Source: Phocaeicola oris (lineage in GTDB: Bacteria; Bacteroidota; Bacteroidia; Bacteroidales; Bacteroidaceae). Taken from it: a DNA stretch of 64,000 bases. Location of the stretch: assembly GCF_021295095.1 (NCBI RefSeq), contig NZ_JAJLQX010000004.1, positions 62,001 through 126,000 on the forward strand. Direction: 5' to 3'. The notes under the pieces were generated by a model that was not told where the DNA came from, did not search any database, and saw only the letters and a program-made list of their open reading frames with translations. The translations under genes and the position numbers were made by a program. Of the stretch, positions 1-7,601 are shown piece after piece (position 1 is the stretch's first letter; every line of letters begins with the position of its first letter).

Positions 1-52
1 AAAAGAGAAACCAGTGTTTATACTTTATCAGGAAATCAAGCAGATTGTGCAT
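1..52 (-). CDS. mreC: Rod shape-determining protein MreC, N-terminal fragment
   Basis: Only the first 17 codons are in the window; the gene runs off the left edge. The visible start reads MHNLLDFLIKYKHWFLF, which matches the usual Bacteroidetes MreC N-terminus, a short cytoplasmic stretch leading into the single membrane anchor. It begins 8 bases after the mreB stop on the same strand, the standard mreB-mreC order. MreC is known to link the MreB filament to the periplasmic wall-synthesis complex. The identification rests on this short stretch plus gene order. Confidence 0.8.
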   Translation of the reverse strand, partial: MHNLLDFLIKYKHWFLF

Positions 53-59
53 TAGGCCA

Positions 60-1082
60 CTACCTCATCAGAAAAGAGAATCTATTCACATTCTTTAATG
101 CCACACCCGTCCCCTTTGCCACACTTAGTAAAGGATCTTCAGCAACATGGAAAGGAATATTAATCTTATCGGTGAGACGTTTATCCAAGCCACGCAATAA
201 TGCACCACCACCGGCTAAATAAATACCGTTCTGAACAATATCCGCGTATAATTCAGGCGGAGTCTGTTCCAAAGCACTCAAGATTGCGGTCTCAATCTTA
301 GCGATACTCTTTTCCAGACAATGAGCTATCTCTTGATAATTTACAGCTACTTCCATAGGCAATGCTGTAATACGATTTGGTCCTCGTACCACATAATCCT
401 CCGGAGCATCCTCTCCCAAATCAGTCAAAGCTGCACCGACATGAATCTTAATACGCTCTGCCATACGCTCACTGACTCTTACACTATGCTGACGACTCAT
501 ATAATCCTGAATATCCGAAGTCAAATCATCACCTGCTATACGAATGGAGGTATTAGAAACAATACCACCTAACGAAATAACCGCAATTTCTGTTGTTCCA
601 CCGCCGATATCTACAATCATATTTCCTTCCGGAGCTTCCACATCAACACCTATACCGATAGCAGCTGCCATAGGCTCAAAAATCAAGTACACGTCACGTC
701 CGCCTGCATGTTCCGCGCTATCACGGACTGCACGCAATTCAACTTCTGTACTGCCCGAAGGAACACCAATCACCATTCGAAGTGACGGAGAAAAGAGCCG
801 GCTACCCATATTCACTTTCTTAATCAGTCCGCGAATCATTTGCTCGCAAGCATTAAAATCGGCAATCACGCCATCTCTTAACGGACGGACTGTACGAATA
901 GTAGGGTTTTCCTTTTCATACATCATCTTAGCCTGCTCTCCAACAGCAATCATTTTATCGGTACGACGATCGAGCGCCACTACCGACGGTTCATCTACTA
1001 CGATCTTTCCATTACTGGTAATAATAGTATTCGCAGTACCAAGATCAATTGCTATTTCTTGTGTAAAAGACAATAATCCCAT
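60..1082 (-). CDS. mreB: Rod shape-determining protein MreB
   Basis: Actin-like cytoskeletal ATPase that organises lateral wall synthesis at the inner face of the membrane. The 340-residue length is typical. The phosphate-1 loop IDLGTANT is at residues 12-19, the phosphate-2 loop DIGGGTTE at about 158-165, and an adenosine-type motif LAGGGALLRG near residue 290. It lies 4 bases downstream of purH and just before mreC, so the three are probably co-transcribed. The purH-mreB-mreC order is common in Bacteroides. Nothing is missing or odd. Confidence 0.98.
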   Translation of the reverse strand: MGLLSFTQEIAIDLGTANTIITSNGKIVVDEPSVVALDRRTDKMIAVGEQAKMMYEKENPTIRTVRPLRDGVIADFNACEQMIRGLIKKVNMGSRLFSPSLRMVIGVPSGSTEVELRAVRDSAEHAGGRDVYLIFEPMAAAIGIGVDVEAPEGNMIVDIGGGTTEIAVISLGGIVSNTSIRIAGDDLTSDIQDYMSRQHSVRVSERMAERIKIHVGAALTDLGEDAPEDYVVRGPNRITALPMEVAVNYQEIAHCLEKSIAKIETAILSALEQTPPELYADIVQNGIYLAGGGALLRGLDKRLTDKINIPFHVAEDPLLSVAKGTGVALKNVNRFSFLMR

Positions 1083-1086
1083 AAAA

Positions 1087-2610
1087 TTAATGTTTAAAAT
1101 GGCGGATGCCTGTTAATACCATGGCAACCCCATGCTGATTACAATAGTCAAAAGTTTGTTGATCGCGAATGGACCCACCGGGCTGAATAACAGCCTTAAT
1201 GCCTTCCTTGTCGGCTAATTCTACACAATCAGGAAATGGAAAGAAAGCATCACTTGACATGACTGCACCATGCAAATCAAATCCGAAAGATTTTGCTTTA
1301 TCAATAGCCTGCTTAAGAGAATCAACACGAGAAGTCTGTCCTACACCACTCGCCAATAGCTGTTTTCCTTTTGCCAAAACAATTGCGTTACTCTTACTGT
1401 TCTTTACAATCTTATTGGCAAACAACATATCTTGAATTTCTTCCTGTGAAGGAGCTTTTTCCGTTACTTGCTTCAAGTCTGCTTCTGTTTCTATATCAAG
1501 GTCTTTGTCCTGAACCAGTACACCGTTCAATAATGAGCGGAACTGCATCTTTGGCAACTTAACATCCTTACGAACCAGAATAATGCGGTTCTTCTTCTGT
1601 CCTAAAATCCGCAAAGCATCTACATCATAATCCGGGGCAATAATGACTTCAAAGAAGAGTTTGTTAATTTCTTCCGCGGTAGCTCTATCAATCACCGCAT
1701 TCGTAATCAAAACACCGCCAAACGCAGAAACGGGATCGCCGGCTAAGGCATCTTTCCATGCCTCAAGTACTGTTGGACGAGAAGCCAAACCACATGGATT
1801 CATGTGCTTCAAGATAGCAAATGTAATCTCATCGTACTCATCAATCAAATCAATGGCAGCATTAATGTCTTGCAAGTTATTATATGAGATTTCCTTACCG
1901 TGAATCTGATCGAACATGGCATCCAAGTCACCATAGAAGTAACCTTTCTGGTGAGGGTTCTCACCATAGCGTAGCTGTTTTTGATTATCTTCAGCAAAAC
2001 GGAATGCAGACATGTCACCTCTATCAAAATAATGGAAAATATCTGTATCGTATTTAGATGAAACGGCAAATGCCTCTTTAGCAAACCAATGACGTTCTTC
2101 CAAAGATGTTTGCGCGCCGTGTTCTACCAGCATATCGCAGAATGGTTTGTACTGAGCTTTGCCGGCAATAATTACGACATCATTAAAGTTCTTTGCCGCG
2201 GCACGAATCAAGGAAATACCACCTATATCTATCTTTTCAATAATAGACGCGTCATCCGCCCCAGAAGCAACGGTATCTTCGAATGGATACAAGTCGACAA
2301 TAACAAGGTCAATCTCCGGAATTTCGTATTCCTGCATCTGCTGGCGATCTTCTTCCAAACCTCTACGCCCTAAAATACCTCCAAATACTTTAGGATGCAA
2401 CGTCTTTACCCGTCCTCCTAAAATAGAAGGATAAGTTGTCAATTCTTCAACGGCCTGACAAGCGTAACCCTTAGATTCGATAAAACGTTGTGTCCCTCCG
2501 GTTGAGAGGAATCTCACTCCTTCTTCATTCAATTTGGCCAAAATCTCGTCCAAACCTTCCTTGTGATAAACCGAAATCAATGCGGTTTTTATTCTCTTTG
2601 TATCCGACAT
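1087..2610 (-). CDS. purH: Bifunctional AICAR transformylase / IMP cyclohydrolase
   Basis: Catalyses the last two steps of de novo IMP synthesis in the cytoplasm: formylation of AICAR by 10-formyl-THF, then ring closure. The N-terminal part (about 1-150) has the MGS-like cyclohydrolase start (TALISVYHKEGLDE, FLSTGGT, GGRVKTLHPK). The rest is the transformylase domain, with RYGENPHQK near residue 216 and a C-terminal QPGGSIRDQ. The 507-residue length is normal. A TACCTTTG -7 box lies about 30 bases upstream (2636-2643), so this is probably the first gene of purH-mreB-mreC. Confidence 0.98.
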   Translation of the reverse strand: MSDTKRIKTALISVYHKEGLDEILAKLNEEGVRFLSTGGTQRFIESKGYACQAVEELTTYPSILGGRVKTLHPKVFGGILGRRGLEEDRQQMQEYEIPEIDLVIVDLYPFEDTVASGADDASIIEKIDIGGISLIRAAAKNFNDVVIIAGKAQYKPFCDMLVEHGAQTSLEERHWFAKEAFAVSSKYDTDIFHYFDRGDMSAFRFAEDNQKQLRYGENPHQKGYFYGDLDAMFDQIHGKEISYNNLQDINAAIDLIDEYDEITFAILKHMNPCGLASRPTVLEAWKDALAGDPVSAFGGVLITNAVIDRATAEEINKLFFEVIIAPDYDVDALRILGQKKNRIILVRKDVKLPKMQFRSLLNGVLVQDKDLDIETEADLKQVTEKAPSQEEIQDMLFANKIVKNSKSNAIVLAKGKQLLASGVGQTSRVDSLKQAIDKAKSFGFDLHGAVMSSDAFFPFPDCVELADKEGIKAVIQPGGSIRDQQTFDYCNQHGVAMVLTGIRHFKH

Positions 2611-3132
2611 ATTCTATAGATTATGTATGTAGGTACAAAGGTAATCTTTTCATGCTATAAAGCACATCAAAATCCGTGAAATATTATTTAATATGATAGT
2701 TTTTTTTATTAAAAAAAGATTTTTTGACTTTAAGAATAAAGATGCCTCTTTTTCTTCAACAAAGAGTCACAGACAGCTTTTCCTACAGATACTGTATCTT
2801 TACCGAGTGTTAGTATAACTTAAAACAGTGACGCGTACGAACGAATAAAGTGATCCGTATCAATCGGGCAACTCATCAGCATCAATCGAGTAACTCATCA
2901 GCATCAGTTGAGCAACTCATCAGCATCAGTTTTGTAACTCATCAACATCACTTTATAAGATGAAGCATATCTACTTGAATTCCGTTGTCCAACTCCTCAA
3001 CATACATAAAGGAACATCTTGAAAATGAAAACGTTTCAGCCAATGTATTTTGTAATACAAATGTAACATATATGTCACATCTCCATCACATATTAAAAAT
3101 ACTTTTGTCGTGCAAACGTAATTATAAGTTTA
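2611..3132. other. Divergent intergenic region purH / pit
   Basis: 522 bases between divergent genes. It holds the purH -7 box on the minus strand (CAAAGGTA on the plus strand at 2636-2643), A/T-rich sequence, a 22-base tandem array (2847-2954) preceded by an isolated start-like copy of the array edge at about 2826-2843, and a pit-facing -7 box TACTTTTG at 3100-3107. I see no gene here. Confidence 0.7.
2847..2954. repeat. Intergenic 22-bp tandem array no. 1
   Basis: Four consecutive 22-base units start at 2853, 2875, 2897 and 2919, followed by a partial unit. The common core reads ATCAGCATCA then TTGAGCAACTC with variation; AGTTG/CAACT forms a small palindrome in the third unit. The array is bordered by AAAGTGAT (2847-2854) and its inverse ATCACTTT (2947-2954). 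The same spacing and borders recur near 11.2 and 58.8 kb. No spacer sequences separate the units, so this is not CRISPR. Confidence 0.9.
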
Positions 3133-5238
3133 ATGGAAACAATGTTTTTGGGAATCGTAATCTTCCTATTCACGCTGGCAATCTTCGATCTTACCGTAGG
3201 CGTCAGTAATGATGCTGTCAATTTTCTCAATTCTGCAATTGGAGCTAAAGCAGCTTCGTTTAAAGTAATTATCGCAATCGCCGCTCTCGGTATCTTTTGT
3301 GGAGCAACCATGAGCAATGGCATGATGGAAATAGCTCGCCATGGAATCTTTCAACCAGAACAGTTTTATTTTCAAGAATTAATGTATATCTTCATCGCGG
3401 TTATGGTCACCGACGTGGTCGTTCTCGACATATTCAATACCTTAGGCATGCCTACGTCAACTACCGTATCCATGGTGTTCGAGCTGCTTGGCGGATCGGT
3501 CGCTCTTGCCATAGTGAAACTTATCAATGACGATAGCGGACTTTTAACCTTTGGAGAATTATTAAACACGAGTAAAGCTCTTTCCGTTATCATAGCCATA
3601 TTTGTATCTGTTGCTATTGCTTTCCTTTTTGGAGTAATCGCACAATGGATTTCACGTGTTATTTTTACATTCAATTATAAGAAACATTTAAAATATTCTA
3701 TTGGGATCTTTGGTGGTATCGCTATTACTTCCATCATTTATTTCATCTTTATAAAAGGATTAAGAGAATCTTCTGTGCTTTCTCCTGATTGGCAATCATG
3801 GATTCAACATAATACTTTTACTTTAGTACTCATATTCCTTGTTTTTTTCTCTGTTGTTATGCAGGTTTTGCACTGGTTCCACGTAAATATCTTCAAGATA
3901 ATCGTTCTGCTTGGAACTTTTGCTTTAGCAATGGCTTTTGCGGGAAACGACTTGGTTAATTTCATCGGTGTCCCTCTTGCCGGTTATTCCAGTTATCTCG
4001 ACTTTATTCATAATGGTAATGGCGAGCCGATGGGATATCTTATGGGAGCTCTTCGCGAACCGGCACGAACTCCTTTTCTATTTCTCTTTATAGCAGGAAT
4101 TATTATGGTGATTTCACTGATAAAATCAAAGAAAGCTCAAAATGTTATTAAAACATCTGTCGACTTGTCTCGTCAGGATGAAGGTGAAGAAATGTTCGGT
4201 TCCTCTATGGTTGCTCGAAGCTTGGTTAGAACATTCACGAATATATCTCAAAGTATTATATGTTATATACCAAGTTCTGTCAGGAACTGGATAAACAGTC
4301 GCTTCAATGCCGATGAAGCTATCATTGTCAATGGAGCCGCATTCGATCTTGTCCGTGCATCGGTCAACTTAGTTTTGGCGGCTTTATTGATAGCCCTTGG
4401 CACTTCACTGAAACTTCCTCTTTCCACTACTTATGTTGCCTTTATGGTAGCAATGGGCTCATCACTGGCAGATAGGGCATGGAGTCGCGACAGTGCGGTT
4501 TATCGTATCACCGGTGTTATATCTGTCATCGGCGGTTGGTTTATTACAGCCGGTGTAGCTTTCGTTGTCTGCTTCATTGTTACTCTTATCATTCACTTTG
4601 GAGGAATGATTGCAACCGTTTTGATGATTGCATTAGCTATCTTCCTCCTTATTCGCAGCAACATTAATTATGCGAAAAAAGAAAAAAGCAATAAGGGAAT
4701 AGATATGATTTTTAAACACATGATGAGTAGCAAAGATAAAACCGAGATATGGATACTGCTTAAAGAGCATGTAATAAATACACTCGTAAATTCTATGACA
4801 TACGCCATGGAAACCTATACGAAGATAACCGATGGTTTCTTTAACGAAGATCTTCACAATTTGCGTAAATGTATGAACAGTGCTGAAAATGAAAAAGAGT
4901 TACTGAAGAAAGAGCGACGCAAAGAGATACTTGGATTCCGCAAAATCGATCGATTCCTTGCGCTGGAAAAGAACACATGGTTCCATTTGGGAATAAACAG
5001 TTGCGAACAGATGTTATATTGCTTGAAGCGACTTTGCGAACCTTGTAAGGAGCATGTTGACAATAACTTTAATCCCATGAAAAAGACAGATATTGATAAA
5101 TTTATTCCGGTCCGTAATGAACTGATAGCTCTGATGGAGAAAGCCAGAGACATATTAAAAAGTGGCGATTACCTCCATACAGACGATTCTATCAGAGGGA
5201 GATATGCTAAAAGCAAAACTATCTGTCATGCGCCATAG
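3133..5238 (+). CDS. pit: PiT-family inorganic phosphate transporter (C-terminus frameshifted)
   Basis: Inner-membrane phosphate permease of the PiT/PHO-4 family, probably cation-coupled. The two signature repeats are visible: GVSNDAVNFLNSAIG near residues 23-37 and AFAGNDLVNFIGVPLAGYSS near 270-290. Many hydrophobic helices follow to about residue 510. Then comes a soluble, charged helical region of about 180 residues resembling PhoU. The open frame ends with DDSIRGRYAKSKTICHAP, which does not look like the family, while the +1 frame from about 5188 carries the expected C-terminus. A -7 box TACTTTTG at 3100-3107 precedes the start. Transport is confident; the end is probably disrupted by one extra base or a sequencing error. 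Confidence 0.9.
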   Translation: METMFLGIVIFLFTLAIFDLTVGVSNDAVNFLNSAIGAKAASFKVIIAIAALGIFCGATMSNGMMEIARHGIFQPEQFYFQELMYIFIAVMVTDVVVLDIFNTLGMPTSTTVSMVFELLGGSVALAIVKLINDDSGLLTFGELLNTSKALSVIIAIFVSVAIAFLFGVIAQWISRVIFTFNYKKHLKYSIGIFGGIAITSIIYFIFIKGLRESSVLSPDWQSWIQHNTFTLVLIFLVFFSVVMQVLHWFHVNIFKIIVLLGTFALAMAFAGNDLVNFIGVPLAGYSSYLDFIHNGNGEPMGYLMGALREPARTPFLFLFIAGIIMVISLIKSKKAQNVIKTSVDLSRQDEGEEMFGSSMVARSLVRTFTNISQSIICYIPSSVRNWINSRFNADEAIIVNGAAFDLVRASVNLVLAALLIALGTSLKLPLSTTYVAFMVAMGSSLADRAWSRDSAVYRITGVISVIGGWFITAGVAFVVCFIVTLIIHFGGMIATVLMIALAIFLLIRSNINYAKKEKSNKGIDMIFKHMMSSKDKTEIWILLKEHVINTLVNSMTYAMETYTKITDGFFNEDLHNLRKCMNSAENEKELLKKERRKEILGFRKIDRFLALEKNTWFHLGINSCEQMLYCLKRLCEPCKEHVDNNFNPMKKTDIDKFIPVRNELIALMEKARDILKSGDYLHTDDSIRGRYAKSKTICHAP

Positions 5239-5398
5239 TGAAATGAACCAAATGCAAGAGAATGATACAAACATAAAAACTGCATTGGTCTATCTTATCA
5301 TTCAGGAATCGCAAGAATTGGTTAGTATTTGGCGTCATCTGCTTCGTGCCGCACGTATGTTCCAATTAGAAGATAAACATATAGATAAAGTCGCATAA
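5188..5398 (+). pseudogene. Displaced C-terminal segment of the PiT transporter
   Basis: In the frame +1 relative to the upstream gene, the sequence reads ILSEGDMLKAKLSVMRHSE and continues through QESQELVSIWRHLLRAARM to a stop at 5398. This is the expected tail of the PhoU-like domain of Bacteroides PiT transporters. Skipping one base near 5187 joins KSGDYLHTD to ILSEGD smoothly. I read this as one gene split by a single-base indel, not as a separate gene. It has no promoter or start of its own. Confidence 0.8.
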
Positions 5399-5412
5399 TT
5401 TTACTCTACCAT

Positions 5413-5443
5413 TTTGTCAATATCAAAATTAGTATTACTTTTG
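5413..5443 (+). promoter_or_regulatory. Bacteroides-type promoter in the pit / K-channel gap
   Basis: TTTG at 5413-5416, a 19-base spacer, then TACTTTTG at 5436-5443. This fits the Bacteroides primary-sigma consensus exactly. It points to the right, but the next gene (potassium channel) is on the opposite strand, so no coding sequence lies downstream before a terminator at 5491-5524. Confidence 0.65.
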
Positions 5444-5449
5444 CAACGA

Positions 5450-5525
5450 CTTATTAAGATTTAATAAAATAGCTAAGGACATTAGCGATTCAGCGCCTTG
5501 ATGAGAATCACAGCGCTGTTTTTTA
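5450..5525 (+). ncRNA. Candidate small RNA between pit and the K+ channel gene
   Basis: The promoter at 5413-5443 predicts a start near 5450, and a hairpin with a T run ends at 5524, giving a transcript of about 75 bases with no reading frame of note. The 3' part is a CAGCGC/GCGCTG stem followed by six T, as in intrinsically terminated sRNAs. The hairpin could instead simply terminate pit, with the promoter match accidental. I do not recognise a known RNA family. Confidence 0.45.
5491..5524 (+). terminator. Intrinsic terminator
   Basis: CAGCGC (5491-5496) pairs with GCGCTG (5513-5518) around a 16-base loop, followed directly by TTTTTT. It ends transcription from pit and from the candidate sRNA promoter, before the convergent channel gene. 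Confidence 0.7.
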
Positions 5526-5541
5526 TTATCAAAAGAAACTC

Positions 5542-6297
5542 TTACATGTTTTTTATAGCTTCTTCCTTTCTCTCACGAATCTTTCTCAACTCATCCATGT
5601 AACTGGCAGTAATAACTCCGGAAGGGAGTGCAATAATCGCCACTCCAAATATGGCAGAAAGCATACTTATAAAACGCCCTAACTCAGTTACCGGACATAA
5701 ATCACCATAACCTACGGTGGTAAGTGTAACTGTCGCCCAATAGAGTGCGTCAAAGAATGAATTAAAGGTTACAGCTCCTGTATTGGGATTAATATGGGGT
5801 TCTGCATTAAACATGATAAGCGCGGTGAGAAAAATATAAAAAGAAGCCAAAACCAATACGGACAACAAAACATTCTTTTCCTTCTTTATCACTCCCATAA
5901 ATATAGTTATCTTATTGGTATAGCGAAAAATCTTTAACAATCGGACAATCTTTAATAACCTTGAGAGACGGAATATCTTAAAAGATGAACTAATGACATG
6001 CAAACTCGAAAGAATAGACAACAAATCTATGATTGCCATAAGAGTAAAAGGATAAACCAAAAAGGATTTCCATCCCTCTTTCAATTTCAAGTCCGCAGTC
6101 CCCCATCGTAGCAGATAATCAACAATAAAAATAATCGCTGTAATATACTCTGTATAAAAAAATATCGGATAGGTATTAATGGTCATCAACGGGAGAATAC
6201 TCACCATGATAACAATAAACATCCATACATCGTATATCCGGCTCAATACCAAATGCCGGTCACTTCTGTCTATGATACTAAAAATTAATTCTCTCAT
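5542..6297 (-). CDS. Voltage-gated-type potassium channel (ion transporter family)
   Basis: Inner-membrane channel protein of 251 residues with six predicted membrane segments. The S4-like segment at about 106-126 carries regularly spaced Arg/Lys (FRLSRLLKIVRLLKIFR). The pore loop has the potassium selectivity filter TTVGYGD at 193-199 between hydrophobic S5 and S6. There is only a short charged cytoplasmic tail and no RCK/TrkA nucleotide-binding domain, so it resembles the minimal Kv-like bacterial channels. It is a single gene, convergent with pit. Confidence 0.93.
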   Translation of the reverse strand: MRELIFSIIDRSDRHLVLSRIYDVWMFIVIMVSILPLMTINTYPIFFYTEYITAIIFIVDYLLRWGTADLKLKEGWKSFLVYPFTLMAIIDLLSILSSLHVISSSFKIFRLSRLLKIVRLLKIFRYTNKITIFMGVIKKEKNVLLSVLVLASFYIFLTALIMFNAEPHINPNTGAVTFNSFFDALYWATVTLTTVGYGDLCPVTELGRFISMLSAIFGVAIIALPSGVITASYMDELRKIRERKEEAIKNM

Positions 6298-6434
6298 TTT
6301 ATTCTATACATCATGTATCAAGTAAATTAGCAGGTATATTACAAATAGATTGCCAGAAACATTTTCACATCCAAAGCACGCAACCATTCCTCCAAGAAGA
6401 ATGGTTGCTATAACAAAAAAATATGTAACATAAA

Positions 6435-7295
6435 CTAAAGCTCCTCATCGCTACACTGGAATGTAGTACCCCTGCTGATATCTCCAGTCTGTAAACCAAG
6501 CTTGAACCACTTCATACGCTGAGCAGAAGTTCCATGATTAAAACTTTCAGGAATAGCATAGCCACGAGCTTTCTTCTGCAAATAATCATCACCGATTACG
6601 GCAGCACAATTAATAGCCTTTTCTATATCGCCATCCTCCAAAGAGCCAAACATCTTATTATCATAATTAGCCCAAACACCGGCATAGAAATCAGCCAAAA
6701 GTTCCAAGCGGACACTCAATTTGTTACTCTCCGTTTCATTAACAGTCTGCATCTTTTGATGAACCTGATCAAGCAAACCTGTCAAATACTCAACATGGTG
6801 CCCAACTTCATGAGCAATGACGTAAGCATAAGCGAAATCTCCATCAGCCCCCAACTGTTGTTTCATTGTACTAAAGAAAGACAAATCAAGATACAAAGCC
6901 TGATCCGCAGAACAATAGAACGGACCAACAGATGAAGTAGCACCGCCGCAACCTGTCTGAACACCATCAGTGAAGAGAACCATTCTTGGAACTTGATAAG
7001 TTGCGCCATGTTCTTTAAAAATTTGAGTCCAGACATCCTCGGTCCCCGCGAGAATCTGTTTAGAGAATTTTGCAAGTGCCTGTTCTTCTTCTGTAAATTC
7101 CCGTTGAGTAGTCTGTTGCTCTGTACCCATCATAGAACCGGCCTGCTGCAACACGTCAAGAGGATTGCCACCCATCAATAAAGTAATCAATCCGACAATA
7201 ATTATACCTCCAATTCCTAATCCGGTTTTCTGCCCGCCACTCAAACCGCGTCGGTCTTCAACATTGGAACTTTCTCTTCTACCGTTTAATTTCAT
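6435..7295 (-). CDS. YpfJ-type neutral zinc metallopeptidase
   Basis: Membrane-anchored putative zinc peptidase of the YpfJ/KPN_02809 family. A cytoplasmic basic start is followed by a single hydrophobic segment at about residues 25-42, then the periplasmic domain. The HEVGHH motif (162-167) gives two zinc-ligand histidines and the catalytic Glu, and ELLADFYAG near residue 198 supplies the downstream acidic ligand. The conserved CGGATSSVGPFYC and GTSAQR segments are present. The physiological substrate is not known. It stands alone with its own promoter at 7409-7439. Confidence 0.9.
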   Translation of the reverse strand: MKLNGRRESSNVEDRRGLSGGQKTGLGIGGIIIVGLITLLMGGNPLDVLQQAGSMMGTEQQTTQREFTEEEQALAKFSKQILAGTEDVWTQIFKEHGATYQVPRMVLFTDGVQTGCGGATSSVGPFYCSADQALYLDLSFFSTMKQQLGADGDFAYAYVIAHEVGHHVEYLTGLLDQVHQKMQTVNETESNKLSVRLELLADFYAGVWANYDNKMFGSLEDGDIEKAINCAAVIGDDYLQKKARGYAIPESFNHGTSAQRMKWFKLGLQTGDISRGTTFQCSDEEL

Positions 7296-7408
7296 AATAT
7301 TTATGCTTACGCTAATTTCTGCTTAATACAATTTAAATGTACTTGTAACCAACAATAACTACGCAAACTCTACGCTTTCAATCAGAATTTATAAAACTGT
7401 AAATCGTG

Positions 7409-7439
7409 CAAATATACATTCTTTTTCTTTTTATACAAT
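7409..7439 (-). promoter_or_regulatory. Promoter of the YpfJ-type peptidase gene
   Basis: On the minus strand the -7 box is TATATTTG (CAAATATA at 7409-7416 as written), with ATTG (7436-7439) 19 bases upstream as a near-match to TTTG. The predicted leader is about 105 bases. Confidence 0.5.
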
Positions 7440-7533
7440 ACAATCCATTAAAATCTATTGTTAGTTCGACACTATAAAATTCAAAAAATTAAAAATATGA
7501 CATTCGCTTTAATATATTAACAAAACAATTCGT

Positions 7534-7541
7534 TATCTTTG
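7534..7541 (+). promoter_or_regulatory. -7 promoter element of the carboxyltransferase gene
   Basis: TATCTTTG matches TAnnTTTG. The upstream element is only a weak TTTA near 7508. The predicted start is about 50 bases before the ATG at 7602. Confidence 0.5.
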
Positions 7542-7601
7542 CATATTACTTTACTTTTTAATATTATCAACTAATATAGAATAATTACTAATAACAAGAA
7601 T

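Larger units (their letters stand above)
7296..7601. other. Divergent intergenic region ypfJ-like / carboxyltransferase
   Basis: 306 bases of A/T-rich sequence with one promoter facing each way: minus-strand at 7409-7439 and plus-strand -7 box TATCTTTG at 7534-7541. Nothing else is evident. Confidence 0.6.

Noticed and set aside
321-572. Open frames opposite mreB and other strong genes
   Set aside because: They are antisense shadows of well-supported genes, without signal, domain or promoter.
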